Shown here: positions 11,113 through 24,700 of the stretch, piece by piece
Position numbering within the stretch: the stretch's first letter is position 1
Layout of the letters: the number at the start of each line of letters is the position of its first letter
Assembly: GCA_033782935.1 (NCBI GenBank)
Contig: JAWQEG010000516.1
Span: 744,001 to 808,000 of the forward strand
From: Petrolisthes cinctipes
Taxonomy: Eukaryota > Arthropoda > Malacostraca > Decapoda > Porcellanidae
Length of the DNA stretch: 64,000 bases
Reading direction: 5' to 3'
Notes under the pieces: generated by a model
Told to the model about the DNA's origin: nothing
Database searches by the model: none
The model's input: the letters and a program-made list of their open reading frames with translations, nothing else
Position numbers and translations under genes: made by a program

Positions 11113-14100
11113 AACCTGAATTAGGGATATACACGGGTACAGAAGATGCATACACATATTGACTTTGGGCACATAAAATATCGATTTTCAGCATGTTTTG
11201 GGCCTGTATTTTAAAAACACTCTAACACGGAGTATGCACGTACAGATCGCTTCTGGGACCCAAGTAAATCGAATTTTCGGGTGTTCTGAGCCTGAATTTG
11301 AGATATGAACGGGTACAGAAGATGCATGCACATATTGACTATGGGCACCTAAAACATCGATTTTGAGCATGTTTTGGGCCTGTAATTTAAAAATACTATA
11401 ACACGGTGTAGACATGTACAGATCGCTTCTGGGACACAAAAATATCGATTTTTTGGATATTTTGAGCCAGAATTTGAGATATAAACGGGTACAGAAGATG
11501 CATGCACATATCGACTTTTTGCACCTAAAATATCGATTTTGAGCATGTTTTGGGTCTGTATCATGAAAACATTCTAGCAAGAAGTAGGCATGTACAGATT
11601 GCTTCTGGGACTCAACAATATCGTATTTTCGAGTGTTTTGAACCTGAATTTGGGATATAGACGGGTACAGAAGATGCATACACATATTGACTTTGGGCAG
11701 CTATAATATCGATTTACAGCATGTTTTGGGCCTGTATTTTAAAAATACTCTAACACGGAGTATGCATGTACAGATGGCTTTTGGGACCCAAAAATATCGA
11801 ATATTCGGGTGTTTTGAGTCTGAATTTGAGATATAAACGGGTACAGAAGATGCATGCACATATCGACTTGGGGCACCCAAAATATCGATTTATAGCATGT
11901 TTTGAGCCTGTATTTTTAAAATACTCTAACCTTGAGTAGACACGTACAGATCGCTTCTGGGACCCAAATAAATCGAATTTTCGGTTGTTCTGAGCCTGAA
12001 TTTGAGATATGAACAGGTACAGAAGATGCATGCACATATCGACTTCGGGCACCTAAAATATCGATTTTGAGCATGTTTTGGGCCTGTATTTTGAAAATAC
12101 TCAAACACGGTGTAGACACGTACCGATCGCTTCTGAGACACAAAAATATCGATTTTTAGGGTGTTTTGAGCCTGAATTTGAGATATAAACGGTTACAGAA
12201 GATGCATGCACATATCGACTTTGGCACCCAAAATATCGATTTTTAGTATGTTTTGGGCGTATAATTTGAAAATATTCTAGCACTGAGTAGGCATGTACAG
12301 ATCGCTTCTGGGACCCAAAAATATCGAATTTTCGGGTGTTTTGAGCCTGAATTTGAGATATAAACGGGTACAGAAGATGCATGCACATTTCGAGTTTTTG
12401 CACCTTAAATATCGATTTTGAGCATGTTTTGGGTCTGTATCTTGAAAACATTCTAGCAAGAAGTAGGCATGTACAGATTGCTTCTGGGACCCAAAAATAT
12501 CGAATTTTCGAGTGTTTTGAACCTTAATTTGGGATATAAACGGGTACAGAAGATACATGCACATATCGACTTTGGCACCCAAAATATCGATTTTGAGCAT
12601 GTTTTGGGCCTGTATTTTTAAAATACTCTAACACTGACTAGACACTTCCAGATCGCTTCTGGAACCCCAAAAAATCGAATTTTAGGGTGTTCTGAGCCTG
12701 AATTTGAGATATGAACGGATACAGAAGATGCATGCACATATCGACTTTGGGCACCTAAAATATCGATTTTGAGCATGTTTTGGGCATGTATTTTGAAAAT
12801 ACTATAGCACGGTGTAGACATGTACAGATCGCTTCTGGGACACAAAAATATCGATTTTTTGGGTGTTTTGAGCCTGAATTTGGGATATAACCGGGTACAG
12901 GGGATGCATGCACATATCGACTTTGGCACCCAAAATATCGATTTTTAGTATGTTTTGGGCGTATAATTTGAAAATATTCTAGCACTGAGTAGGCATGTAC
13001 AGATCGCTTCTGGGACTCAAAAAGATCGAATTTTCTGGGGTTTTGAGCCAGAATTTGGGATATAACCGGGTACAGAGGATGTATGCACATATTGACTTTG
13101 GGCAGCTAAAATATCGATTTACAGCATGTTTTAGGCCTGTATGTTAAAAAATACTCTAACACGGAGTATGCATGTACAGATGGCTTTTAGGACCCAAAAA
13201 TATCGAATATTCGGGTGTTTTGAGTCTGAATTTGAGATATAAACGGGTACAGAAGATGCATGCACATATCGACTTTGGGCACCTAAAATATCGATTTTGA
13301 GCATGTTTTGGGCCTGAATTTTTAAAATACTCTAACACTGAGTAGACACGTACAGATCGCTCCTAGGACCCAAATAAATCGAATTTTCAGGTGTTCTGAG
13401 CCTGAATTTGAGATATGAAAGGGTACAGAAGATGCATGCACATATCGACTTTGGGCACCTAAAATATCGATTTTGAGCATGTTTTGGGCCTGTATTTTGA
13501 AAATACTATAACACAGTGTAGACATGTACAGATCGCTTCTAGGACACAAAAATATCGAATTTTTGCAGTTTTGAGCCTGAATTTGAGATATAAACGAGTA
13601 CAGAAGATGCATGCACATATCGACTTTTTGCACCTAAAATATCGATTTTGAGCATGTTTTGGGTCTGTATCTTGAAAACTTTCTATCAAGAAGTAGGCAT
13701 GTACAGATTGCTTCGGGGACCCAAAAATATCGAATTTTCGAGTGTTTTGAACCTGAATTTGGAATATAGACGGGTAAAGAAGATGCATACACATATTGAC
13801 TTTGGCAGCTAAAATATCGATTTACATCATGTTTTAGGCCTATATTTTGAAAATACTCTAACACAGCGTATGCATGTACAGATGGCTTTTGGGACCCAAA
13901 AATATCGAATATTCGGGTGTTTTGAGTCTGAATTTGAGATATAAACGGGTACAGAAGATGCATGCACATATCGACTTTGGCACCCAAAATATCGAGTTTT
14001 AGTATGTTTTGGGCGTATAATTTGAAAATATTCTAGCACTGAGTAGGCATGTACAGATCGCTTCTGGAACCCAAAAATATCGAATTTTCGGGGGTTTTGA

Positions 14101-14142
14101 GCCAGAATTTGGGATATAACCGGGTACAGAAGATGCATATAC
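10980..14142 (+). repeat. 18-monomer HOR, copy 1 (3,163 bp)
   Basis: Sequence from about 10,980 to 12,600 recurs 3,163 bases later (18 monomers), and 12,600-13,640 recurs 3,865 bases later (22 monomers) because of an insertion in copy 2. Shared private variants include GGATATTTTGAGCCAG (~11,454 and ~14,617), GATTTATAGCATGTTTTGAG (~11,887 and ~15,050) and ACATTTCGAGTTTTTGC (~12,385 and ~15,548). Bases 13,640-14,142 have no partner in copy 2 at these offsets. The monomer at ~11,930 carries a one-off CTAACCTTGAGTAG. Confidence 0.8.
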
Positions 14143-15061
14143 ATATCGACTTTTTGCACATAAAATATCGATTTTGAGCATGTTTTGGGTCTGTATCTTG
14201 AAAACATTCTAGCAAGGAGTAGGCATGTACAGATCGCATCTGGGACCCAAAAATATCGAATTTTCTGGTGTTTTGAACCTGAATTAGGGATATAGACGGG
14301 TACAGAAGATGCATACACATATTGACTTTGGGCACATAAAATATCGATTTTCAGCATGTTTTGGGCCTGTATTTTAAAAACACTCTAACACGGAGTATGC
14401 ACGTACAGATCGCTTCTGGGACCCAAGTAAATCGAATTTTCGGGTGTTCTGAGCCTGAATTTGAGATATGAACGGGTACAGAAGATGCATGCACATATTG
14501 ACTATGGGCACCTAAAACATCGATTTTGAGCATGTTTTGGGCCTGTAATTTAAAAATACTATAACACGGTGTAGACATGTACAGATCGCTTCTGGGACAC
14601 AAAAATATCGATTTTTTGGATATTTTGAGCCAGAATTTGAGATATAAACGGGTACAGAAGATGCATGCACATATCGACTTTTTGCACCTAAAATATCGAT
14701 TTTGAGCATGTTTTGGGTCTGTATCATGAAAACATTCTAGCAAGAAGTAGGCATGTACAGATTGCTTCTGGGACTCAAAAATATCGTATTTTCGAGTGTT
14801 TTGAACCTGAATTTGGGATATAGACGGGTACAGAAGATGCATACACATATTGACTTTGGGCAGCTATAATATCGATTTACAGCATGTTTTGGGCCTGTAT
14901 TTTAAAAATACTCTAACACGGAGTATGCATGTACAGATGGCTTTTGGGACCCAAAAATATCGAATATTCGGGTGTTTTGAGTCTGAATTTGAGATATAAA
15001 CGGGTACAGAAGATGCATGCACATATCGACTTGGGGCACCCAAAATATCGATTTATAGCAT

Positions 15062-15763
15062 GTTTTGAGCCTGTATTTTTAAAATACTCTAACACGGAGT
15101 AGACACGTACAGATCGCTTCTGGGACCCAAATAAATCGAGTTTTCGGTTGTTCTGAGCCTGAATTTGAGATATGAACAGGTACAGAAGATGCATGCACAT
15201 ATCGACTTCGGGCACCTAAAATATCGATTTTGAGCATGTTTTGGGCCTGTATTTTGAAAATACTCAAACACGGTGTAGACACGTACCGATCGCTTCTGAG
15301 ACACAAAAATATCGATTTTTAGGGTGTTTTGAGCCTGAATTTGAGATATAAACGGTTACAGAAGATGCATGCACATATCGACTTTGGCACCCAAAATATC
15401 GATTTTTAGTATGTTTTGGGCGTATAATTTGAAAATATTCTAGCACTGAGTAGGCATGTACAGATCGCTTCTGGGACCCAAAAATATCGAATTTTCGGGT
15501 GTTTTGAGCCTGAATTTGAGATATAAACGGGTACAGAAGATGCATGCACATTTCGAGTTTTTGCACCTTAAATATCGATTTTGAGCATGTTTTGGGTCTG
15601 TATCTTGAAAACATTCTAGCAAGAAGTAGGCATGTACAGATTGCTTCTGGGACCCAAAAATATCGAATTTTCGAGTGTTTTGAACCTTAATTTGGGATAT
15701 AAACGGGTACAGAAGATACATGCACATATCGACTTTGGCACCCAAAATATCGATTTTGAGCAT
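15062..15763 (+). repeat. 4-monomer tandem duplication, first copy
   Basis: This 702-bp stretch recurs at +702. Both copies carry GTGTAGACACGTACCGATCG (~15,273 and ~15,975), CGGTTACAGAAG and ACATTTCGAGTTTTTGC, which together are diagnostic. The same block occurs only once in HOR copy 1 (~11,900-12,600), so the duplication happened after the 18-monomer unit was copied. Confidence 0.85.
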
Positions 15764-16465
15764 GTTTTGAGCCTGTATTTTTAAAATACTCTAACACGGA
15801 GTAGACACGTACAGATCGCTTCTGGGACCCAAATAAATCGAATTTTCGGTTGTTCTGAGCCTGAATTTGAGATATGAACAGGTACAGAAGATGCATGCAC
15901 ATATCGACTTCGGGCACCTAAAATATCGATTTTGAGCATGTTTTGGGCCTGTATTTTGAAAATACTCAAACACGGTGTAGACACGTACCGATCGCTTCTG
16001 AGACACAAAAATATCGATTTTTAGGGTGTTTTGAGCCTGAATTTGAGATATAAACGGTTACAGAAGATGCATGCACATATCGACTTTGGCACCCAAAATA
16101 TCGATTTTTAGTATGTTTTGGGCGTATAATTTGAAAATATTCTAGCACTGAGTAGGCATGTACAGATCGCTTCTGGGACCCAAAAATATCGAATTTTCAG
16201 GTGTTTTGAGCCTGAATTTGAGATATAAACGGGTACAGAAGATGCATGCACATTTCGAGTTTTTGCACCTTAAATATCGATTTTGAGCATGTTTTGGGTC
16301 TGTATCTTGAAAACATTCTAGCAAGAAGTAGGCATGTACAGATTGCTTCTGGGACCCAAAAATATCGAATTTTCGAGTGTTTTGAACCTTAATTTGGGAT
16401 ATAAACGGGTACAGAAGATACATGCACATATCGACTTTGGCACCCAAAATATCGATTTTGAGCAT
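15764..16465 (+). repeat. 4-monomer tandem duplication, second copy
   Basis: Direct repeat of 15,062-15,763. The junction lies in the conserved stretch GCATGTTTTGAGCCTG: the flank before it has the upstream subtype ending in CGATTTTGA and the flank after it continues like ~15,080. A small difference (TTTTCAGGTG here near 16,195, TTTTCGGGTG in the first copy) shows limited divergence since duplication. Confidence 0.85.
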
Positions 16466-17505
16466 GTTTTGGGCCTGTATTTTTAAAATACTCTAACACT
16501 GACTAGACACGTCCAGATCGCTTCTGGAACCCCAAAAAATCGAATTTTAGGGTGTTCTGAGCCTGAATTTGAGATATGAACGGATACAGAAGATGCATGC
16601 ACATATCGACTTTGGGCACCTAAAATATCGATTTTGAGCATGTTTTGGGCATGTATTTTGAAAATACTATAGCACGGTGTAGACATGTACAGATCGCTTC
16701 TGGGACACAAAAATATCGATTTTTTGGGTGTTTTGAGCCTGAATTTGGGATATAACCGGGTACAGGGGATGCATGCACATATCGACTTTGGCACCCAAAA
16801 TATCGATTTTTAGTATGTTTTGGGCGTATAATTTGAAAATATTCTAGCACTGAGTAGGCATGTACAGATCGCTTCTGGGACTCAAAAAGATCGAATTTTC
16901 TGGGGTTTTGAGCCAGAATTTGGGATATAACCGGGTACAGAGGATGTATGCACATATTGACTTTGGGCAGCTAAAATATCGATTTACAGCATGTTTTAGG
17001 CCTGTATGTTAAAAAATACTCTAACACGGAGTATGCATGTACAGATGGCTTTTAGGACCCAAAAATATCGAATATTCGGGTGTTTTGAGTCTGAATTTGA
17101 GATATAAACGGGTACAGAAGATGCATGCACATATCGACTTTGGGCACCTAAAATATCGATTTTGAGCATGTTTTGGGCCTGAATTTTTAAAATACTCTAA
17201 CACTGAGTAGACACGTACAGATCGCTCCTAGGACCCAAATAAATCGAATTTTCAGGTGTTCTGAGCCTGAATTTGAGATATGAAAGGGTACAGAAGATGC
17301 ATGCACATATCGACTTTGGGCACCTAAAATATCGATTTTGAGCATGTTTTGGGCCTGTATTTTGAAAATACTATAACACAGTGTAGACATGTACAGATCG
17401 CTTCTAGGACACAAAAATATCGAATTTTTGCAGTTTTGAGCCTGAATTTGAGATATAAACGAGTACAGAAGATGCATGCACATATCGACTTTTTGCACCT
17501 AAAAT

Positions 17506-17989
17506 ATCGATTTTCAGCATGTTTTGGGCCTGTATTTTGAAAATACATTAACACGGAGTAGGCATGTACAGATCGCTTCTGGGACCCAAAAATATCGACT
17601 TTTCGGGTGTTTTGAACCTGAATTAGGGATATACACGGGTACAGAAGATGCATAAACATATTGACTTTGGGCAAATAAAATATCGATTTTCAGCATGTTT
17701 TGGGCCTATATTTTAAAAACACTCTAACACGGAGTATGCACGTACAAATCGCTTCTGGGACCCAAATAAATCGAATTTTCGGGTGTTCTGAGCCTGAATT
17801 TGTGATATGAACGGGTACAGAAGATGCATGCACATATCGAATTTGGGCACCTAAAACATCGATTTTGAGCATGTTTCGGGCCTGTATTTTAAAAATACTA
17901 TAACACGGTGTAGACATGTACAGATCGCTTCTGGGACACAAAAATATCGATTTTTTGGGTGTTTTGAGCCAGAATTTGAGATATAAACG
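17506..17989 (+). repeat. Linker of about three monomers
   Basis: Transition between the 18- and 12-monomer HORs. From ~17,600 onward it closely matches ~19,010-19,370 (offset 1,408, eight monomers), including TTAGGGATATACACGGG, ATGCATAAACATATTGAC and GTTTCGGGCC. It is thus a displaced piece of the 12-monomer unit. No gene is visible. Confidence 0.7.
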
Positions 17990-20101
17990 GGTACAGAAGA
18001 TGCATGCACATATCGACTTTTCACACCTAAAATATCGATTTATAGCATGTTTTAAGCCTGTATTTTAAAAACATTTTAGCACTGAATAGGCATGTGCAGA
18101 TCGCTTAAGGGACCCAAAAGTATCGAATTTTCGGAGTTTTGAGCCTGAATTTGAGATATAAACGGGTACAGAAGATGCATTCACATATCGAATTTTTGCA
18201 CTTAAAATATCGATTTTGAGCATGTTTTGGGTCTGTATCTTGAAAACATTCTAGCAAGGAGTAGGCATGTACAGATCGCTTCTGGGACCCAAAAATATCG
18301 AATTTTCTGGTTTTTTGAACCTGAATTTGGGATGTAGACGGGTACAGAAGATGCATACACATATTGACTTTGGGCACCTAAAATATCGATTTTCAGCATG
18401 TTTTGGGCCTGTATTTTGAAAATACATTAACACGGAGTAGGTATGTACAGATCGCTTCTGGGACCCAAAAATATCGACTTTTCGGGTGTTTTGAGCCTGA
18501 ATTTTAGATGTAAACGGGTACAGAATATGCATGCACATATCGACTTTGGGCACCTAAAATATCGATTTTGAGCATGTTTTGGGCCTGTATTTAAAAAAAA
18601 TACTCTAACACGGAGTATGCATGTACAGATCGCTTCTGGGACACAGAAATATCGATTTTTTGGGTGTTTTGAGCCTGAATTTGAGATATAAACGGGTACA
18701 GAAGATGCATGCACATATTGACTTTTCACACCTAAAATATAATTTTTGAGCATGTTTTAAGCCTGTATTTTAAAAACATTCTAGCACTGAGTAGGCATGT
18801 GCAGATCGCTTAAGGGACCTAAAAATATCGAATTTATGGAGTTTTGAGCATGAATTTGAGATATAAACGGGTACAGAAGATGCATGCACATATCGACTTT
18901 TTGCACTTAAAATATCGATTTTAAGCATGTTTTGGGTCTGTATCTTGAAAACATTCTAGTAATGAGTAGGCATGTACAGATCGCATCTGGAACCCAAAAA
19001 TATCGAATTTTCTGGTGTTTTGAACCTGAATTAGGGATATACACGGGTACAGAAGATGCATAAACATATTGACTTTGGGCACATAAAATATCGATTTTCA
19101 GCATGTTTTGGGCCTATATTTTAAAAACACTCTAACACGGAGTATGCACGTACAAATCGCTTCTGGGACCCAAATAAATCGAATTTTCGGGTGTTCTGAG
19201 CCTGAATTTGTGATATGAACGGGTACAGAAGATGCATGCACATATCGAATTTGGGCACCTAAAACATCGATTTTGAGCATGTTTCGGGCCTGTATTTTAA
19301 AAATACTATAACACGGTGTAGACATGTACAGATCGCTTCTGGGACACAAAAATATCGATTTTTTGGGTGTTTTGAGCCAGAATTTGAGATATAAACGGGT
19401 ACAGAAGATACATGCACATATCGACTTTTTGCACCTAAAATATCGATTTTGAGCATGTTTTGGGTCTGTATCATGAAAACTTTCTAGCAAGAAGTAGGCA
19501 TGTACAGATTGCTTCTGGGACTCAAAAATATCGAATTTTCGAGTGTTTTGAAACTGAATTTGGGATATAGACGGGTACAGAAGATGCATACACATATTGA
19601 CTTTGGGCAGCTATAATATCGATTTACAGCATGATTTAGGCCTGTATTTTAAAAATACTCTAACACGGTGTATGCATGTACAGATGGCTTTTGGGACCCA
19701 AAAATATCGAATATTCGGGTGTTTTGAGTCTGAATTTGAGATATAAACGGGTACAGAAGATGCATGCACATATCGACTTGGGGCACCCAAAATATCGATT
19801 TTGAGCATGTTTTAAGCCTGTATTTTTAAAATACTCTAACACGGAGTAGACACGTACAGATCGCTTCTGGGACCCAAATAGATCGAATTTTCGGTTGTTC
19901 TGAGTCTGAATTTGAGATATGAACAGGTACAGAAGATGCATACACATATCGACTTCGGGCACCTAAAATATCGATTTTGAGCATGTTTTGGGCCTGTATT
20001 TTGAAAATACTTAAACACGGTATAGACATGTACAGATCGCTTCTGGGACACAAAAATATCGATTTTTTGGGAGTTTTGAGCCTGAATTTGAGATATAAAC
20101 G
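17990..20101 (+). repeat. 12-monomer HOR, copy 1 (2,112 bp)
   Basis: The sequence recurs exactly 2,112 bases later (12 x 176). Marks shared with later copies: TCACATATCGAA or TCACATATCGAC next to the CTTAAGGGACCCAAAAG monomer (~18,104), GATGTAGACGGG (~18,332), AATTTTAGATGTAAACGGG (~18,502), the run of eight A in GTATTTAAAAAAAATAC (~18,588) and TTTGTGATATGAAC (~19,207). The subtype containing GTATAATTTG, common elsewhere, is missing from this block. Confidence 0.88.
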
Positions 20102-22037
20102 GGTACAGAAGATGCATGCACATATCGACTTTTCACAACTAAAATATCGATTTATAGCATGTTTTAAGCCTGTATTTTAAAAACATTTTAGCACTGAATA
20201 GGCATGTGCAGATCGCTTAAGGGACCCAAAAGTATCGAATTTTCGGAGTTTTGAGCCTGAATTTGAGATATAAACGGGTACAGAAGATGCATTCACATAT
20301 CGACTTTTTGCACTTAAAATATCGATTTTGAGCATGTTTTGGGTCTGTATCTTGAAAACATTCTAGCAAGGAGTAGGCATGTACAGATCGCTTCTGGGAC
20401 CCAAAAATATCGAATTTTCTGGTGTTTTGAACCTGAATTTGGGATGTAGACGGGTACAGAAGATGCATACACATATTGACTTTGGGCACCTAAAATATCG
20501 ATTTTCAGCATGTTTTGGGCCTGTATTTTGAAAATACATTAACACGGAGTAGGCATGTACAGATCGCTTCTGGGACCCAAAAATATCGACTTTTCGGGTG
20601 TTTTGAGCCTGAATTTTAGATGTAAACGGGTACAGAATATGCATGCACATATCGACTTTGGGCACCTAAAATATCGATTTTGAGCATGTTTTGGGCCTGT
20701 ATTTAAAAAAAATACTCTAACACGGAGTATGCATGTACAGATCGCTTCTGGGACACAAAAATATCGATTTTTTGGGTGTTTTGAGCAAGAATTTGAGATA
20801 TAAACGGGTACAGAAGATGCATGCACATATTGACTTTTCACACCTAAAATATCATTTTTGAGCATGTTTTAAGCCTGTATTTTAAAAACATTCTAGCACT
20901 GAGTAGGCATGTGCAGATCGCTTAAGGGACCTAAAAATATCGAATTTATGGAGTTTTGAGCATGAATTTGAGATATAAACGGGTACAGAAGATGCATGCA
21001 CATATCGACTTTTTGCACTTAAAATATCGATTTTAAGCATGTTTTGGGTCTGTATCTTGAAAACATTCTAGCAATGAGTAGGCATGTACAGATCGCATCT
21101 GGAACCCAAAAATATCGAATTTTCTGGTGTTTTGAACCTGAATTAGGGATATACACGGGTACAGAAGATGCATACACATATTGACTTTGGGCACATAAAA
21201 TATCGATTTTCAGCATGTTTTGGGCCTATATTTTAAAAACACTCTAACACGGAGTATGCACGTACAAATCGCTTCAGGGACCCAAATAAATCGAATTTTC
21301 GGGTGTTCTGAGCCTGAATTTGTGATATGAACGGGTACAGAAGATGCATGCACATATCGACTTTGGGCACCTAAAACATCGATTTTGAGCATGTTTCGGG
21401 CCTGTATTTTAAAAATACTATAACACGGTGTAGACATGTACAGATCGCTTCTGGGACACAAAAATATCGATTTTTTGGGTGTTTTGAGAAAGAATTTGAG
21501 ATATAAACGGGTACAGAAGATACATGCACATATCGACTTTTTGCACCTAAAATATCGATTTTGAGCATGTTTTGGGTCTGTATCATGAAAACTTTCTAGC
21601 AAGAAGTAGGCATGTACAGATTGCTTCTGGGACTCAAAAATATCGAATTTTCGAGTGTTTTGAAACTGAATTTGGGATATAGACGGGTACAGAAGATGCA
21701 TACACATATTGACTTTGGGCAGCTATAATATCGATTTACAGCATGTTTTAGGCCTGTATTTTAAAAATACTCTAACACGGAGTATGCATGTACAGATGGC
21801 TTTTGGGACCCAAAAATATCGAATATTCGGTTGTTCTGAGTCTGAATTTGAGATATGAACAGGTACAGAAGATGCATACACATATCGACTTCGGGCACCT
21901 AAAATATCGATTTTGAGCATGTTTTGGGCCTGTATTTTGAAAATACTTAACCACGGTATAGACATGTACAGATCGCTTCTGGGACACAAAAATATCGATT
22001 TTTTGGGTGTTTTGAGCCTGAATTTGAGATATAAACG
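20102..22037 (+). repeat. HOR copy 2, shortened to 11 monomers (1,936 bp)
   Basis: Follows copy 1 at +2,112 until about 21,820 and is followed by copy 3 at +1,936 before that point, so exactly one monomer (176 bp) is absent. The fused monomer is at ~21,817-21,860: its left part (GGACCCAAAAATATCGAATATTCGG) matches ~19,695 and its right part (TTGTTCTGAGTCTG, then GATATGAACAGGTAC) matches ~19,890. The break lies in the shared ATTTTCGG/ATATTCGG segment. Confidence 0.87.
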
Positions 22038-24149
22038 GGTACAGAAGATGCATGCACATATCGACTTTTCACACCTAAAATATCGATTTATAGCATGTTT
22101 TAAGCCTGTATTTTAAAAACATTTTAGCACTGAATAGGCATGTGCAGATCGCTTAAGGGACCCAAAAGTATCGAATTTTCGGAGTTTTGAGCCTGAATTT
22201 GAGATATAAACGGGTACAGAAGATACATTCACATATCGACTTTTTGCACTTAAAATATCGATTTTGAGCATGTTTTGGGTCTGTATCTTGAAAACATTCT
22301 AGCAAGGAGTAGGCATGTACAGATCGCTTCTGGGACACAAAAATATCGAATTTTCTGGTGTTTTGAACCTGAATTTGGGATGTAGACGGGTACAGAAGAT
22401 GCATACACATATTGACTTTGGGCACCTAAAATATCGATTTTCAGCATGTTTTGGGCCTGTATTTTGAAAATACATTAACACGGAGTAGGCATGTACAGAT
22501 GGCTTTTGGGACCCAAAAATATCGACTTTTCGGGTGTTTTGAGCCTGAATTTTAGATGTAAACGGGTACAGAATATGCATGCACATATCGACTTTGGGCA
22601 CCTAAAATATCGATTTTGAGCATGTTTTGGGCCTGTATTTAAAAAAAATACTCTAACACGGAGTATGCATGTACAGATCGCTTCTGGGACACAAAAATAT
22701 CGATTTTTTGGGTGTTTTGAGCCTGAATTTGAGATATAAACGGGTACAGAAGATGCATGCACATATCGACTTTTCACACCTAAAATATCATTTTTGAGCA
22801 TGTTTTAAGCCTGTATTTTAAAAACATTCTAGCACTGATTAGGCATGTGCAGATCGCTTAAGGGACCTAAAAATATCGAATTTATGGAGTTTTGAGCATG
22901 AATTTGAGATATAAACGGGTACAGAAGATGCATTCACATATCGACTTTTTGCACTTAAAATATCGATTTTAAGCATGTTTTGGGTCTGTATCTTGAAAAC
23001 ATTCAAGCAATGAGTAGGCATGTACAGATCGCATCTGGAACCCAAAAATATCGAATTTTCTGGTGTTTTGAACCTGAATTAGGGATATACACGGGTACAG
23101 AAGATGCATACACATATTGACTTTGGGCACATAAAATATCGATTTTCAGCATGTTTTGGGCCTGTATTTTAAAAACACTCTAACACGGAGTATGCACGTA
23201 CAAATCGCTTCTGGGACCCAAATAAATCGAATTTTCGGGTGTTCTGAGCCTGAATTTGTGATATGAACGGGTACAGAAGATGCATGCACATATCGACTTT
23301 GGGCACCTAAAACATCGATTTTGAGCATGTTTCGGGCCTGTATTTTAAAAATACTATAACACGGTGAAGACACGTACAGATCGCTTCTGGGACACAAAAA
23401 TATCGATTTTTTGGGTGTTTTGAGCCAGAATTTGAGATATAAACGGGTACAGAAGATACATGCACATATCGACTTTTTGCACCTAAAATATCGATTTTGA
23501 GCATGTTTTGGGTCTGTATCATGAAAACTTTCTAGCAAGAAGTAGGCATGTACAGATTGCTTCTGGGACTCAAAAATATCGAATTTTCGAGTGTTTTGAA
23601 ACTGAATTTGGGATATAGACGGGTACAGAAGATGCATACACATATTGACTTTGGGCAGCTATAATATCGATTTACAGCATGTTTTAGGCATGTATTTTAA
23701 AAATACTCTAACACGGAGTATGCATGTACAGATGGCTTTTGGGACCCAAAAATATCGAATATTCGGGTGTTTTGAGTCTGAATTTGAAATATAAACGGGT
23801 ACAGAAGATGCATGCACATATCGACTTGGGGCACCCAAAATATCGATTTTGAGCATGTTTTGAGCCTGTATTTTGAAAATACTCTAACACGGAGTAGACA
23901 CGTACAGATCGCTTCTGGGACCCAAATAGATCGAATTTTCGGTTGTTCTGAGTCTGAATTTGAGATATGAACAGGTACAGAAGATGCATACACATATCGA
24001 CTTCGGGCACCTAAAATATCGATTTTGAGCATGTTTTGGGCCTGTATTTTGAAAATACTTAAACACGGTATAGACATGTACAGATCGCTTCTGGGACACA
24101 AAAATATCGATTTTTTGGGTGTTTTGAGCCTGAATTTGAGATATAAACG
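22038..24149 (+). repeat. 12-monomer HOR, copy 3 (2,112 bp)
   Basis: Full 12-monomer copy: it contains the monomer that copy 2 lost (around 23,700-23,880) and matches copy 1 at +4,048. It carries the same eight-A run (~22,637) and GATGTAGACGGG mark. Single-base private changes such as GGGACACAAAAATATCGAATTTTCTGG (~22,327) distinguish it. Confidence 0.87.
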
Positions 24150-24700
24150 GGTACAGAAGATGCATGCACATATCGACTTTTCACACCTAAAATATCGATT
24201 TATAGCATGTTTTAAGCCTGTATTTTAAAAACATTTTAGCACTGAATAGGCATGTGCAGATCGCTTAAGGGACCCAAAAGTATCGAATTTTCGGAGTTTT
24301 GAGCCTGAATTTGAGATATAAACGGGTACAGAAGATGCATTCACATATCGACTTTTTGCACTTAAAATATCGATTTTGAGCATGTTTTGGGTCTGTATCT
24401 TGAAAACATTCTAGCAAGGAGTAGGCATGTACAGATCGCTTCTGGGACCCAAAAATATCGAATTTTCTGGTGTTTTGAACCTGAATTTGGGATGTAGACG
24501 GGTACAGAAGATGTATACACATATTGACTTTGGGCACCTAAAATATCGATTTTCAGCATGTTTTGGGCCTGTATTTTGAAAATACATTAACAAGGAGTAG
24601 GCATGTACAGATCGCTTCTGGGATCCAAAAATATCGACTTTTCGGGTGTTTTGAGCCTGAATTTTAGATGTAAACGGGTACAGAATATGCATGCACATAT
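24150..24700 (+). repeat. 12-monomer HOR, truncated copy 4
   Basis: Continues in register (+2,112 from copy 3) for about three monomers, through CGGAGTTTTGAGCC, GATGTAGACGGG and TTTTAGATGTAAACGGG, then leaves the pattern at ~24,700, where CGAGTTTGGGCACCCAC replaces CGACTTTGGGCACCTAA. The eight-A monomer expected next is absent here. Confidence 0.8.

Larger units (their letters stand above)
5648..11803 (+). repeat. 27-monomer HOR, copy 2, expanded to 35 monomers
   Basis: This copy follows copy 1 at +4,748 up to about 9,705, then at +6,156 (4,748 + 1,408) to its end. The extra 1,408 bp is an internal duplication of eight monomers. Agreement with copy 1 is very high, with scattered single-base changes. 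The last ~820 bases (from ~10,980) also form the beginning of the following 18-monomer HOR, so the two HOR regimes overlap rather than meeting at a clean edge. Confidence 0.85.
14143..17505 (+). repeat. 18-monomer HOR, copy 2, with 4-monomer insertion
   Basis: Follows copy 1 at +3,163 until about 15,763, then contains an extra 702 bases (four monomers), then follows at +3,865 until about 17,505, where the subtype changes from TTTTGAGCATG to TTTTCAGCATG. Rare shared marks after the insertion include CACTGACTAGACACG (~12,631; ~16,496) and GCTCCTAGGACCC (~13,359; ~17,224). Confidence 0.8.

Noticed and set aside
12676..12690. TTTTAGGGTG resembling the plant telomere repeat TTTAGGG
   Set aside because: A single-base variant of the common TTTTCGGGTG, occurring once per affected monomer (also near 37,125 and 38,880) and never in tandem. 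Not telomeric sequence.
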